Source: Lachnospiraceae bacterium MA2020 (GTDB lineage: Bacteria > Bacillota > Clostridia > Lachnospirales > Lachnospiraceae). Taken from it: DNA of 64,000 bases. Location: NCBI GenBank assembly GCA_000746015.1, contig JQKK01000005.1:62001-126000 (forward strand). The letters are read 5' to 3'. The position numbers and the translations under genes are program-made. Of this stretch, positions 52,870 to 61,804 are shown piece by piece. Every line of letters starts with the position of its first letter. The stretch's first letter is position 1. The notes beneath the pieces are model-generated. The model searched no databases, was not told where the DNA came from, and saw only the letters and a list, made by a program, of their open reading frames with translations.

Positions 52870-54456
52870 ATGCTAAAAGTTTTGTTAGTTGATGATGAAC
52901 CATTTATACTTCAGGGACTTCAGGTACTTATTGATTGGGAAAAAGAAGGCTATGAAATAGCAACAGCAGTCAATGGCCGTGAGGCACTTGAGTATGCACT
53001 TGAAAATGAAGTAGACCTGATAATATCTGATATCAAGATGCCTGTGATGACAGGACTTGAATTATTAAAGGCTATTCGCACTACTTATAAAAGAGAGACC
53101 TATTTTGTAATACTCAGTGGATTTGCAGAGTTTGGCTATGCTCAGGAGGCGATGAGATATGACTGTACTGACTATATCCTCAAGCCTGTAGAGAAGGATC
53201 AGCTTCTTGCAATACTTAAGAATGTTGCGGCTCTTTCTGAAAAGAAATCTTCACAGTCAGAGAGGCAGGAAAAGCAGGAAAAGGCATATCTTGACAGAAA
53301 CCTTATGGCGCTGCTCGGAGGTAAGTATGATAGCGACAACCTTGAGTATCTGTCTGAAAAGATAAATATAGACGAGTCTATGAGCTATATAGGTATCCAG
53401 CTTGATGTGGAGACAATGGCAGATGACTATTCTGATGAGGAAAAGAAAGCGCAGCTTAAAAAGCTCTATGCGGCAGCGGTTTCATTTCTTAAAGAGAATT
53501 CTGACCTATGTATCATGGACGTTTCTGACAGCGAGAAAGTGTATGACATAGGTGTCATTTACTGCGAGTCAATGGCTGAGAAAAAGCAGCTGACATTTGA
53601 AAAATATCTTAAAGAATTTGTAGGATATATAAAAGATAACACAAATCTGCCGGTGACAATGCTGGTGGGAAAAATGGTATCCGGGATCAAAAATATCTCA
53701 AAATCCTATGGATCTGTAAATATCCTGCGTTCTCTCAAGGGCTTCAGGGACCAGAAGGATATATACTTTTATGAGGAAGAATATAAGATAAGCGATACAG
53801 GTATCATGATATGCAAAAAAGAGCTTGATGAGCTCATCGATGCCATAGAGCTTGGAGAAAGTATAAATATCCGCAAAAAAGTTGATGAATTTTATGATGA
53901 AATGCAGAAGATGGGTATCACTGAATCCTCGATGGACTTAAATATCAACTATCTCTTATTTCAGCTTATACATCTGGCAAGCGAGCTCGACAGTGAAGTA
54001 AACCAGGAGGAGATCTTCCGTATAATCCTTGAAAGTACTACGGAAGAAGGAATCAAGAGAGGCGGAAAGAAGCACCTTTGCAAGATGGCGGTTGTTTATG
54101 GAGAATATCTCGCGCAGCTTCGCAAAAACGTTTCAAAAGGTGTGCTCGGTCAGGTGGAGGACGAGATAAAGAAGAACTACGCAAGCAATCTGACACTTAA
54201 AGAGTTAAGTGAAAAATACTATGTAAATAGCGCGTACTTAGGTCAACTTTTCCGGAAAAAATATGGGTGTTCTTTTAAAGATTACCTGAATAATCATAGA
54301 ATGGAAGAGGCGGCAAAGCTTCTTTTGAAAAGTGACATGAAGATATATGAGGTCGCAGATGCCGTAGGATTCAAGGATGTAGACTACTTTGTCAATAAAT
54401 TCATAGCCGCAAAAGGATGTACCCCGACAAAATATAAAAAGAACACGTTGCAATAA
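52870..54456 (+). CDS. AraC-type response regulator (YesN-like)
   Basis: 528 residues. The receiver domain (about 1-120) has VDDEP, phosphoacceptor Asp54 in IISDIKMP, a Ser in ILSGFAEF and the conserved Lys in YILKPVE. A long uncharacterised middle section (about 140-420) is usual for this group. The C-terminal AraC double HTH (about 430-525) has LTLKELSEKYYVNSAYLGQLF and AAKLLLKSDMKIYEVADAVGF. AAGGGG precedes the start. It presumably activates the downstream binding-protein/permease operon in response to the kinase. Confidence 0.92.
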   Translation: MLKVLLVDDEPFILQGLQVLIDWEKEGYEIATAVNGREALEYALENEVDLIISDIKMPVMTGLELLKAIRTTYKRETYFVILSGFAEFGYAQEAMRYDCTDYILKPVEKDQLLAILKNVAALSEKKSSQSERQEKQEKAYLDRNLMALLGGKYDSDNLEYLSEKINIDESMSYIGIQLDVETMADDYSDEEKKAQLKKLYAAAVSFLKENSDLCIMDVSDSEKVYDIGVIYCESMAEKKQLTFEKYLKEFVGYIKDNTNLPVTMLVGKMVSGIKNISKSYGSVNILRSLKGFRDQKDIYFYEEEYKISDTGIMICKKELDELIDAIELGESINIRKKVDEFYDEMQKMGITESSMDLNINYLLFQLIHLASELDSEVNQEEIFRIILESTTEEGIKRGGKKHLCKMAVVYGEYLAQLRKNVSKGVLGQVEDEIKKNYASNLTLKELSEKYYVNSAYLGQLFRKKYGCSFKDYLNNHRMEEAAKLLLKSDMKIYEVADAVGFKDVDYFVNKFIAAKGCTPTKYKKNTLQ

Positions 54457-54491
54457 TTTGTCCTACCTTTATATATAATTTCTCTGATGTT

Positions 54492-54520
54492 TTGTAAAGT
54501 GATTTTATGTAAGATAGTAT
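54492..54520 (+). promoter_or_regulatory. Candidate promoter of the ABC uptake operon
   Basis: TTGTAA (54492-54497), 17 bp, TAGTAT (54515-54520), about 75 bp before the binding-protein gene. The weak hexamers would suit an activator-dependent promoter. Confidence 0.45.
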
Positions 54521-54593
54521 TATCAACAAAACAAAACGAAAGCGAAACATATTGAACTAAAGTTAAAACAAGGTATTTGATGGAGGGTAGTAC

Positions 54594-56267
54594 ATGAAAA
54601 AGAAGATAGTCAGTGCAATTTTGGTTGCGGCTATGCTTGGTACAATGCTCACAGGCTGCGGAAGCAAGGCAAGTGCAAAGGGCAGTGAGGCAGGCAAGGA
54701 TGGTATCAAAGAGTTTACAGCATTCTTTGCTGTACCTGGCTCTGAGATCAATGATGACAATGAAGTTCAGCAGCTTATAGCTGAAAAGACAGGCGTTAAA
54801 GTTAAAGAGACATGGCTTACAGGTCAGACAGCTGAGGAAGCTATCGGAACACTTATCGCAGGCGGCGAGTATCCTGACTTTGTAGAAGCAGGAAGCGGCT
54901 CAGTACAGATGTATGAAGCAGGCGCACTTGTTGCACTTGATGATTATCTTGACAAATATCCAAATATAAAAGAGTTCTTCACAGATCAGGAATGGGACAG
55001 CCTTCGTCAGAGCGACGGTCACATTTACTGGATCCCACAGTTCTCAAACATCTATGGTGAAGAGAGAGAATGTACTCACAATGATGAAGCATTCTGGATC
55101 CAGGCAAGAGTTTTGAAGTGGGCAGGCTATCCAAAGATCGAGACAATGGATGAATACTTCGATCTCATCGAGAGATACAACGAGGCAAATCCTACACTTG
55201 AGGATGGAACAGCAAATATTCCTTACACAATCCTCTGTGACGACTGGAGATACTTCTGTCTTGAGAACGCAGGTGAGTTCCTTGACGGATATCCAAATGA
55301 TGGTTCTGTAATCGTTGATCCTGAAGCAAAGAAGATCATCGACTACAATACAACACCAACAACAAAGAAGTATTTTGAAAAGCTCAATGAAGAGTACAAG
55401 AAGGGCATTGTAGATCCTGAGTCATTCACACAGACATACGACGAGTACATTGCTAAGCTTTCAACAGGTCGTGTACTTGGTATGGTAGATCAGTGGTGGG
55501 ATTTCTCAAACAATGCTGAGGATGCTATCAAGACAGCTGGTCTTGACGAGCAGGGATGCCAGTACATTCCTCTTGGACTTACTATCGAAAAGGGTATGCA
55601 TAATCAGTGGCACAACTCCGGCGGAATTGTAAACGTAAGCTCAGGTCTTGCAATTACAACAAGCTGCCAGGATGTTGAAGGCGCACTTCAGTTTGTAAAT
55701 GATCTTCTTGGACAGGAAGTACATGATCTCAGATTCTGGGGCGTAAAGGATGTTGACTACAAGGTTGGAGATGACGGAATGTACTACCGCACACCTGAGA
55801 TGAGAAAACAGCTTGCAGATACAGCTTACAAGGCATCACACAGCTGCTCATATTCATACTTCCCACAGTGGCTCGGAACAAGCCGCGATGGCAAGAACGC
55901 TATGAAGCCTGAAGGACAGGAGCAGGAGTTCTACGATGGACTTTCAGATGCAGTTAAAGAGTGCTTCGATGCTTATGGAGTAAAGACATACGTTGAAATG
56001 CTCGGTACTTCACCAGCACCTGGACCATGGTATCCAATGTACACATACTCAAGCACAATGACAACAGCTACACCAGGTGGTACAGCTTGGACACAGATGG
56101 GTGAGATAAAGCATCAGTATCTTCCAAAGGTTGTAATGGCTGACAACTTTGAGGCTGGATGGAATGAGTACATGGATGCATATAATGCCTGCAAGCCTGA
56201 GGACTTCATCTCTGAGATGCAGACAGAGCTTGAGAGAAGAATCACAGAGGCAGCTAAGTATAACTAA
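54594..56267 (+). CDS. Oligosaccharide ABC transporter substrate-binding lipoprotein
   Basis: 557-residue extracytoplasmic binding protein of the large LplA-like class. The lipoprotein signal is MKKK, a hydrophobic core and MLTGC with Cys22. The mature part begins GSKASAKG and has the two-lobe family-1 type pattern with many aromatic residues (WDFSNNAED, YSYFPQWLG, PGPWYPMYTYS) suited to sugar binding. GGAGGG lies just before the ATG. Followed by a stable hairpin and two permeases; no ATPase gene is present, as is usual when a shared MsmK-type ATPase serves such importers. The likely ligand is a xylo-oligosaccharide, from the enzymes nearby. Confidence 0.9.
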   Translation: MKKKIVSAILVAAMLGTMLTGCGSKASAKGSEAGKDGIKEFTAFFAVPGSEINDDNEVQQLIAEKTGVKVKETWLTGQTAEEAIGTLIAGGEYPDFVEAGSGSVQMYEAGALVALDDYLDKYPNIKEFFTDQEWDSLRQSDGHIYWIPQFSNIYGEERECTHNDEAFWIQARVLKWAGYPKIETMDEYFDLIERYNEANPTLEDGTANIPYTILCDDWRYFCLENAGEFLDGYPNDGSVIVDPEAKKIIDYNTTPTTKKYFEKLNEEYKKGIVDPESFTQTYDEYIAKLSTGRVLGMVDQWWDFSNNAEDAIKTAGLDEQGCQYIPLGLTIEKGMHNQWHNSGGIVNVSSGLAITTSCQDVEGALQFVNDLLGQEVHDLRFWGVKDVDYKVGDDGMYYRTPEMRKQLADTAYKASHSCSYSYFPQWLGTSRDGKNAMKPEGQEQEFYDGLSDAVKECFDAYGVKTYVEMLGTSPAPGPWYPMYTYSSTMTTATPGGTAWTQMGEIKHQYLPKVVMADNFEAGWNEYMDAYNACKPEDFISEMQTELERRITEAAKYN

Positions 56268-56297
56268 TCAGAACTACATAAATATGTAAACTTTTAC

Positions 56298-56329
56298 GGC
56301 GGGCGTCATAGGAGACCCAGGCGCCCGCC
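56298..56329 (+). promoter_or_regulatory. Intercistronic hairpin between binding protein and permeases
   Basis: GGCGGGCG (56298-56305) pairs with CGCCCGCC (56322-56329). A TTTTTT run comes only 13 bp later (56342-56347), so it may attenuate transcription or shield the upstream mRNA end, favouring binding-protein synthesis. Confidence 0.65.
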
Positions 56330-56395
56330 ATACTTATACCCTTTTTTAGGGTGAATTTACACCAAAAGATAGTATTTGAGGATGGAGGATAAGCA

Positions 56396-57367
56396 ATGAG
56401 CAGTACATCAAGCACAGCAATACCTATGCCGGCAGCTAAAGCAGAAAAAAAGAAAAAGAAGAATATAAGCGTAGCAGATCTTAAACATCAAAAAGTACTT
56501 TTGATCTGGTCAGTTATATTGACAATCTATGGTGTTATATTTTATTACCTGCCGCTTGGCGGTTGGCTCATGGCTTTCCAGAATTATAAGCCGCGTACGG
56601 GCCTTTTAGGTTCAGAATTTGTTGGAATGAAAAAGTTTGCAATGCTGTTTTCTGATGTGACTTTCCTTAGAGTTATCAGAAATACACTTGCAATGGGAAT
56701 CATAAATTTGATCGTTACATTTGTAATGGCAATCGTCTTTGCACTTCTCTTAAACGAAGTTGCTTCAAAAGGCGGCAAGAAGGTAGTACAGACAATCTCA
56801 TACCTTCCACACTTCCTTTCCTGGATCATTGTTACCGGTATTCTTCACGATGCTCTTTCAGGAACAGGTATCATCAATCAGGTGCTTATGAACTTCCACG
56901 TTATAAGTCAGCCTATCAATTTCTTTGCTCACGAACAATATTTCTGGCCAATAGTAGCTTTCGCAAATGTATGGAAAGAGACAGGCTGGAATGCAATCAT
57001 ATATCTCGCAGCTATCACATCTATCGATCCATCTCTTTATGAGGCAGCAGCTATTGACGGTGCCGGCAGATGGGCAAAGATCAGACATGTGACACTGCCT
57101 AGCCTTAAGCCAACTATCATGATCCTTCTTCTCATGAATGTCGGCAACGTACTCAATGCAGGATTTGAGATCCAGTACCTGCTTGGTAACGGACTTGTAC
57201 AGAATGTTTCACAGACAATCGATATCTACGTACTGAAGTGGGGTATCAGTCAGGGTGACTATTCACTTGGTACTGCTGCCGGTATCTTCAAGAGCGTTGT
57301 AAGTATCGTACTCATCGTATTCTTCAACCACATGGCTAAGCGTCATGGTGAAGAGAGACTTTTCTAA
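56396..57367 (+). CDS. Sugar ABC transporter permease (LplB-like)
   Basis: 323-residue permease with six helices. After a Lys-rich N-terminal tail (about 15-30), the first helix is near 42-65. The ATPase-coupling EAA loop reads YEAAAIDGAGRWAKIRHVTLPSL near residues 217-239. GGAGG precedes the start. It forms a heterodimer with the permease 17 bp downstream and works with the lipoprotein encoded upstream. Confidence 0.93.
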   Translation: MSSTSSTAIPMPAAKAEKKKKKNISVADLKHQKVLLIWSVILTIYGVIFYYLPLGGWLMAFQNYKPRTGLLGSEFVGMKKFAMLFSDVTFLRVIRNTLAMGIINLIVTFVMAIVFALLLNEVASKGGKKVVQTISYLPHFLSWIIVTGILHDALSGTGIINQVLMNFHVISQPINFFAHEQYFWPIVAFANVWKETGWNAIIYLAAITSIDPSLYEAAAIDGAGRWAKIRHVTLPSLKPTIMILLLMNVGNVLNAGFEIQYLLGNGLVQNVSQTIDIYVLKWGISQGDYSLGTAAGIFKSVVSIVLIVFFNHMAKRHGEERLF

Positions 57368-57384
57368 AAAGGAGGGACTGATAA

Positions 57385-58272
57385 ATGAATAAGAAGAAAA
57401 TTTCAGGCGCAGATCTCGCCTTTAGGATCTTTAACAGTATATTTATGATAGTGTTCGTTGTAGTAACACTTTATCCGGTACTTAATACACTTGCAGTGTC
57501 ACTCAATGACGGTACAGATGCTCTCCGCGGAGGTATCTATCTTATTCCGAGATTATTCACATGGAAGAACTATTCAACAGTACTTCAGAAGGATAACCTC
57601 ATGATAGGTGCAGTTGTAACAGTTGCACGTACTATCATCGGTACAGCACTTGCACTTGTTACAAATGCTATCCTTGCTTTCATCGTCAGCAGAAAGAATT
57701 TCGCTTTTTCAAAGCCAATTTCACTTTTCTGGGTAATTACTATGTATGTTAATGGCGGACTCATTCCGACATTTCTCCTTTACAAAACTCTTGGACTTAC
57801 AAATAGCTTTATGGTTTACGTAATACCAGGAATGTTGTCAGCCTTTAACATGCTTGTAATTAGGACTTACATGAAAGGTATCCCGGACAGCCTTGAAGAG
57901 TCAGCACAGCTTGATGGTGCCGGATACACAACTATCTTCCTCAAGATCATTTCTCCACTTTGTAAGCCTGTTTATGCTACAGTTGCTCTCTTCGTAGCTG
58001 TAGGTCAGTGGAACTCATGGTTTGATGCAATGCTCTACAACAGAATGAGCGACAATCTCACAACACTTCAGTATGAGCTTATGAAACTGCTTTCATCTGT
58101 AACAAACCAGAGCGCATCAGTAGAATCAATGAAAAACGCAGGTGGTTCTGTAACACCTACCTCTGTAAGGGCTGCGGCAACAATCATAACAATGTTACCC
58201 ATCATTTGCATCTACCCATTCCTTCAGAGATACTTCGTTACCGGACTTACACTTGGCGGCGTAAAAGAATGA
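57385..58272 (+). CDS. Sugar ABC transporter permease (LplC/YtcP-like)
   Basis: 295-residue permease with six helices. The EAA loop reads EESAQLDGAGYTTIFLKIISPL near residues 172-193, and the C-terminus (RYFVTGLTLGGVKE) is typical of the YtcP/CUT1 group. AAAGGAGGG precedes the start. It is the second half of the transport channel and the last gene before a strong terminator. Confidence 0.93.
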   Translation: MNKKKISGADLAFRIFNSIFMIVFVVVTLYPVLNTLAVSLNDGTDALRGGIYLIPRLFTWKNYSTVLQKDNLMIGAVVTVARTIIGTALALVTNAILAFIVSRKNFAFSKPISLFWVITMYVNGGLIPTFLLYKTLGLTNSFMVYVIPGMLSAFNMLVIRTYMKGIPDSLEESAQLDGAGYTTIFLKIISPLCKPVYATVALFVAVGQWNSWFDAMLYNRMSDNLTTLQYELMKLLSSVTNQSASVESMKNAGGSVTPTSVRAAATIITMLPIICIYPFLQRYFVTGLTLGGVKE

Positions 58273-58280
58273 TTATGAAC

Positions 58281-58323
58281 AGAGCCACGGGAAAAAAGTT
58301 CCCGTGGCTCTTCTATGTTTTCC
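58281..58323 (+). terminator. Terminator of the ABC uptake operon
   Basis: Perfect 13-bp stem AGAGCCACGGGAA (58281-58293) with TTCCCGTGGCTCT (58299-58311), then TCTATGTTTT. Confidence 0.82.
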
Positions 58324-58412
58324 CATGCAAAATCGAAAGTTTTTCGGGTTATAAGAAGCACTGTTTTTTTATATGATTATATCAATAAAGAACTGTGTTA
58401 GGAGGAATTGAT

Positions 58413-59114
58413 ATGGGAGTGTTTAGTCCGGATAGCGAGTTTATGGATTTTCTTGGGAAAGTCACGGATTTTATTATATTAAATCTTTTGTGCCTGTTTT
58501 GCTCTATACCGATTTTTACGATAGGAGCGGCATTTACGGCAAAGTACTATGTATCTATGAAGATTGTGCGCGGTGAAGAGCCGGATGCTGCAAAGAGTTA
58601 TTTTAAGTCATTTAAGGAAAACTTCAAGCAGGCTACAGCTGTATGGATGGCATTTCTTGCAGCGTTTATCGTACTTGCGATTGACTGGTATAACGTGATA
58701 AAGGGCTCGTCACAGAGCATGCCGTTTGGCGGTAAAGTCGCCTTGGGTGTGATCAGTTTTTTAGTCTGGTCAATGGCTTACTGCACTTTTTTCTTTTTGG
58801 CAAGATTCAAGATTTCCAACAAGGAATTATTTAAGGGATCGCTCGTAATGAGCCTTATGAACCTGCCATATATGATAGTGATATTCCTTGTGACATTTAT
58901 CCCTTATATCATCTGTGCATGGTATATCGAGTGGGGCCTTGGCATATGGATTTTATGCACTACAGTTTCGCTTTACTATATAAGTCGTGGATTTGACAGA
59001 CAATTCAGCAAAATTTTGGGAGGACAAAACAGTGAGTCTGAAAGAGAAGAAGACAATTGCACACAATCCGATATTAAAGGGGTTTTATCCGGATCCGTCA
59101 ATATGCAGGGTTGA
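58413..59114 (+). CDS. YesL family (DUF624) membrane protein
   Basis: 233-residue membrane protein with about five helices. The start MGVFSPDSEFMDFLGKVTDFIILN is the typical YesL beginning; helices fall near 21-45, 78-98, 107-135, 148-170 and 170-190. YesL proteins accompany YesM/YesN regulators and LplA-type importers, with unknown function. ATG at 58413 has AGGAGG upstream. The last 28 residues (a polar tail after QFSKILGG) are encoded out of phase within the first 83 bp of the next gene, an unusually long overlap, so the tail may be a read-on after loss of an earlier stop codon. Confidence 0.85.
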   Translation: MGVFSPDSEFMDFLGKVTDFIILNLLCLFCSIPIFTIGAAFTAKYYVSMKIVRGEEPDAAKSYFKSFKENFKQATAVWMAFLAAFIVLAIDWYNVIKGSSQSMPFGGKVALGVISFLVWSMAYCTFFFLARFKISNKELFKGSLVMSLMNLPYMIVIFLVTFIPYIICAWYIEWGLGIWILCTTVSLYYISRGFDRQFSKILGGQNSESEREEDNCTQSDIKGVLSGSVNMQG

Positions 59115-60609
59115 TGATGATTTTTACATCGTAAATTCAAGTTTTGTTTATGCGCCGGGAGTGCCGATCTTTCATAGCAAAGACCTCGCGCACTGGGAGC
59201 AGATAGGACATGTGCTCGATCGCGAGTCACAGCTTCCTGTCAGCGGTGAGATATCAAGGGGAATATTTGCTCCGACAATAAGATATCACAAGGGCACATA
59301 TTATATGATTACGACTAATGTAAGCCACGGCGGGAATTTTGTGGTAACTGCGACAGATCCTAGAGGTCCGTGGTCTGAGCCATATTATCTGGGAGAAGAG
59401 GAGTGCCCCGGTATCGATCCAAGTCTTTTCTTTGACGATGATGACAGATGCTACTATGTAGGCACAAGACCAAATCCGGAAGGCGTAAGATACAACGGCG
59501 ACTGGGAAATCTGGGTGCAGGAGCTTGACCTTGAGACAATGAAACTCACGGGCGAGTCTATGGCAATCTGGAAGGGTGCAGTCAAGGGAGTTATCTGGCC
59601 GGAAGGACCACATCTTTATAAAAAGGACGGCTACTATTATCTCGTTCATGCAGAAGGCGGCACAGGTCCTGAGCACAGTATTTCCGTTGCAAGATCCAAG
59701 GAGATTTTTAAGTGGTTTGAGGGCTGCCCTCGCAATCCGATATTTACACATAGAAATTTAGGCAAAAACTATCCTGTGATCTATGCAGGTCACGGAGATC
59801 TTGTTGATGATAAAGATGGCAACTGGTATATCGTAATGCTTGCGTCAAGACAGTGTGAGAGACACTGTAGTCTCGGTCGTGAGACTTTCCTTGCAAAAGT
59901 CATATGGGAAGATGGATGGCCGGTCATCAATGAAGGCATAGGCAAACTTACAGATGAAGTAGAAGTGCCGCTTGAAGAGCACAAATTTGCAAACGAAAAC
60001 GAGTGGTCAGACAGCCTGCATTTCTTTGACAAAGAGCTTGACCAGAGATTTGTCGGCATAGAAAAGATAAACGATGAGATTTACTCGCTCAGCGAAAGAG
60101 AAGGATTCTTAAAATTAAAGACAAGAAAAGAAAGACTTGAGGATATGGGATATCCTTCATATCTCGGACTCAGACAAAAGGACTATTCTTTTGTGGCAGA
60201 GACCGGAGTTGATTTTGAGCCTGCAAGTGAGAAAGAGTGCGGTGGTTTAGTACTTTATCAGAATCACGAAAATCATCTGATCGTTGAGATTGTAAAACGC
60301 AACGGCGAGAGAATGATCGAAGTCAGAAAAGTCATCAAGGGAAGTGAGAGTGTATCTGCATCTGAGAAACTTACCGAAGGACTTGTGACTATAGAAATAG
60401 AAGCAGCAGCTCAGAAGGCAATAGTGCGCATGCGTCAGGAGGGCAAGTGTACCACTCTTGAAGAGGACATTGATCTGCTTCCTTACACTACAGAAGAGGC
60501 TGGCGGCTTTGTAGGCTGCACAGTCGGAATGTACACTTCAGCAAATGGAGAGGAAAGCACAAATCACTGCGACTTTGCTTGGATGACACTTCGCAGGAAA
60601 GAGGCATAA
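59032..60609 (+). CDS. Glycoside hydrolase family 43 beta-xylosidase/arabinofuranosidase (GTG start)
   Basis: 525-residue cytoplasmic enzyme. GTG at 59032 has GGGAGG 8 bp upstream; an in-frame GTG at 58987 has none. The five-bladed propeller (about 10-310) carries the GH43 catalytic triad: Asp21 in FYPDPS, Asp129 in GIDPSLF and Glu191 in WPEGPHLY. The C-terminal beta-sandwich (about 330-520) is the GH43_C2-type domain of xylosidases that act on xylo-oligosaccharides. It lacks a signal peptide, so it works on imported oligomers. The GH8 gene starts 2 bp after its stop codon. Confidence 0.92.
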   Translation: MSLKEKKTIAHNPILKGFYPDPSICRVDDDFYIVNSSFVYAPGVPIFHSKDLAHWEQIGHVLDRESQLPVSGEISRGIFAPTIRYHKGTYYMITTNVSHGGNFVVTATDPRGPWSEPYYLGEEECPGIDPSLFFDDDDRCYYVGTRPNPEGVRYNGDWEIWVQELDLETMKLTGESMAIWKGAVKGVIWPEGPHLYKKDGYYYLVHAEGGTGPEHSISVARSKEIFKWFEGCPRNPIFTHRNLGKNYPVIYAGHGDLVDDKDGNWYIVMLASRQCERHCSLGRETFLAKVIWEDGWPVINEGIGKLTDEVEVPLEEHKFANENEWSDSLHFFDKELDQRFVGIEKINDEIYSLSEREGFLKLKTRKERLEDMGYPSYLGLRQKDYSFVAETGVDFEPASEKECGGLVLYQNHENHLIVEIVKRNGERMIEVRKVIKGSESVSASEKLTEGLVTIEIEAAAQKAIVRMRQEGKCTTLEEDIDLLPYTTEEAGGFVGCTVGMYTSANGEESTNHCDFAWMTLRRKEA

Positions 60610-60611
60610 TC

Positions 60612-61739
60612 ATGAGACAATATAGAAACGTTTTCCTTGAGATAGGAAAAAGTGAGGCTGAAACAGAGCAGCGCCTTGAAGAGATTTTTAATGAAATATA
60701 CTACGGTGATGACTGCTTTTTTGATACTACTGAAGATGGAAAAGCCGGATTTCTGATAGATACAGGAAACAATGATACACGCACGGAAGGAATCTCCTAT
60801 GGCATGATGATGTGTGTGCAGCTGGATAAAAAGAAGGAATTTGACCAGCTGTGGACATGGGCTATGACGCGCATGTACATGGAAGATGGCGAGAACAAGC
60901 ACTATTTCGCGTGGTCTGTGGCTACTGATGGAAGTAAGAATGCTGATGGTCCTGCGCCTGATGGCGAAGAGTTTTTTGCAATGGCATTGATATTTGCATC
61001 ACACAGATGGGGAAATGGTGAAGGAATATACGATTATGGAAAGAGGGCAAAGGACCTTTTGAGAGACTGCATTCACCATGAGGAACTCTACGGTGGTCAC
61101 AATATGTGGACAGAGGACGGACTTATCAAATTTGTTCCGGGACTTGAGTTCACTGATCCATCATATCACCTGCCGCATTTTTATGAGCTTTTTGCAGAGA
61201 ATTGCTATGAAGAGGACAGGGATTTTTGGAAGAAAGCGGCCAAGGCAAGCCGCGAGTATCTGAAGACAGCCTGCCATCCGTCTACCGGTCTTTCTCCGGA
61301 GTACAGCTACTATGATGGTAAGCCATATCCTGACAGAGAGCATTTTGGAGGCAGACATGACTGGTATTATAGTGACGCTTACAGGACTATTGCAAATATC
61401 GCGCTCGACTATGAGTGGTTTTCTAAGGATACTGAGTTTGGCAAATGGAGTCGCGAGACCGCAAACAAGCTGCAGAGATTTTTCAGTGAGCAGCCAAGTG
61501 ATGACAACAGAGGTATCTACGAGATAGATGGCAGAAGAGTGGAGGGAAAAGCACTTCACCCGGTAGCGATCACAGCAACAAACGCAGCTGCATCACTTGC
61601 CGCTGACTGTGAGTACTCAAAGCTTTTTGTAGAAGAATTTTGGAATACACCACTTAGAAAAGGTGAGAGAAGATATTATGACAATTGTCTTTACATCTTT
61701 GCTTTTCTTGCATTGAGTGGAAAGTATAGAATGTGGTAA
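60612..61739 (+). CDS. Glycoside hydrolase family 8, reducing-end xylose-releasing exo-oligoxylanase (Rex-like)
   Basis: 375-residue cytoplasmic enzyme with an (alpha/alpha)6 barrel. The Rex signature TRTEGISYGMMMCVQ holds the general acid Glu59; FAWSVATDGSKNADGPAPDGEEFFAMAL carries the DGE/D-type active-site segment, and HDWYYSDAYRT follows. It removes xylose from the reducing end of xylo-oligosaccharides, complementing the non-reducing-end GH43 and GH3 enzymes. ATG at 60612 lies after AGGAAAGAGG; upstream alternatives run into the GH43 gene. It is the last gene of the locus. Confidence 0.92.
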   Translation: MRQYRNVFLEIGKSEAETEQRLEEIFNEIYYGDDCFFDTTEDGKAGFLIDTGNNDTRTEGISYGMMMCVQLDKKKEFDQLWTWAMTRMYMEDGENKHYFAWSVATDGSKNADGPAPDGEEFFAMALIFASHRWGNGEGIYDYGKRAKDLLRDCIHHEELYGGHNMWTEDGLIKFVPGLEFTDPSYHLPHFYELFAENCYEEDRDFWKKAAKASREYLKTACHPSTGLSPEYSYYDGKPYPDREHFGGRHDWYYSDAYRTIANIALDYEWFSKDTEFGKWSRETANKLQRFFSEQPSDDNRGIYEIDGRRVEGKALHPVAITATNAAASLAADCEYSKLFVEEFWNTPLRKGERRYYDNCLYIFAFLALSGKYRMW

Positions 61740-61741
61740 TA

Positions 61742-61778
61742 ATAATGGCAGTCCTCATTTAATGGGGGCTGCCATTAT
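61742..61778. terminator. Hairpin between convergent genes, probable bidirectional terminator
   Basis: ATAATGGCAGTCCTCA (61742-61757) pairs with TGGGGGCTGCCATTAT (61763-61778) with two U-G pairs. T-tracts are weak on both sides. Confidence 0.65.
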
Positions 61779-61804
61779 CAATGTGTCCGAATTAATTCTT
61801 GTGG

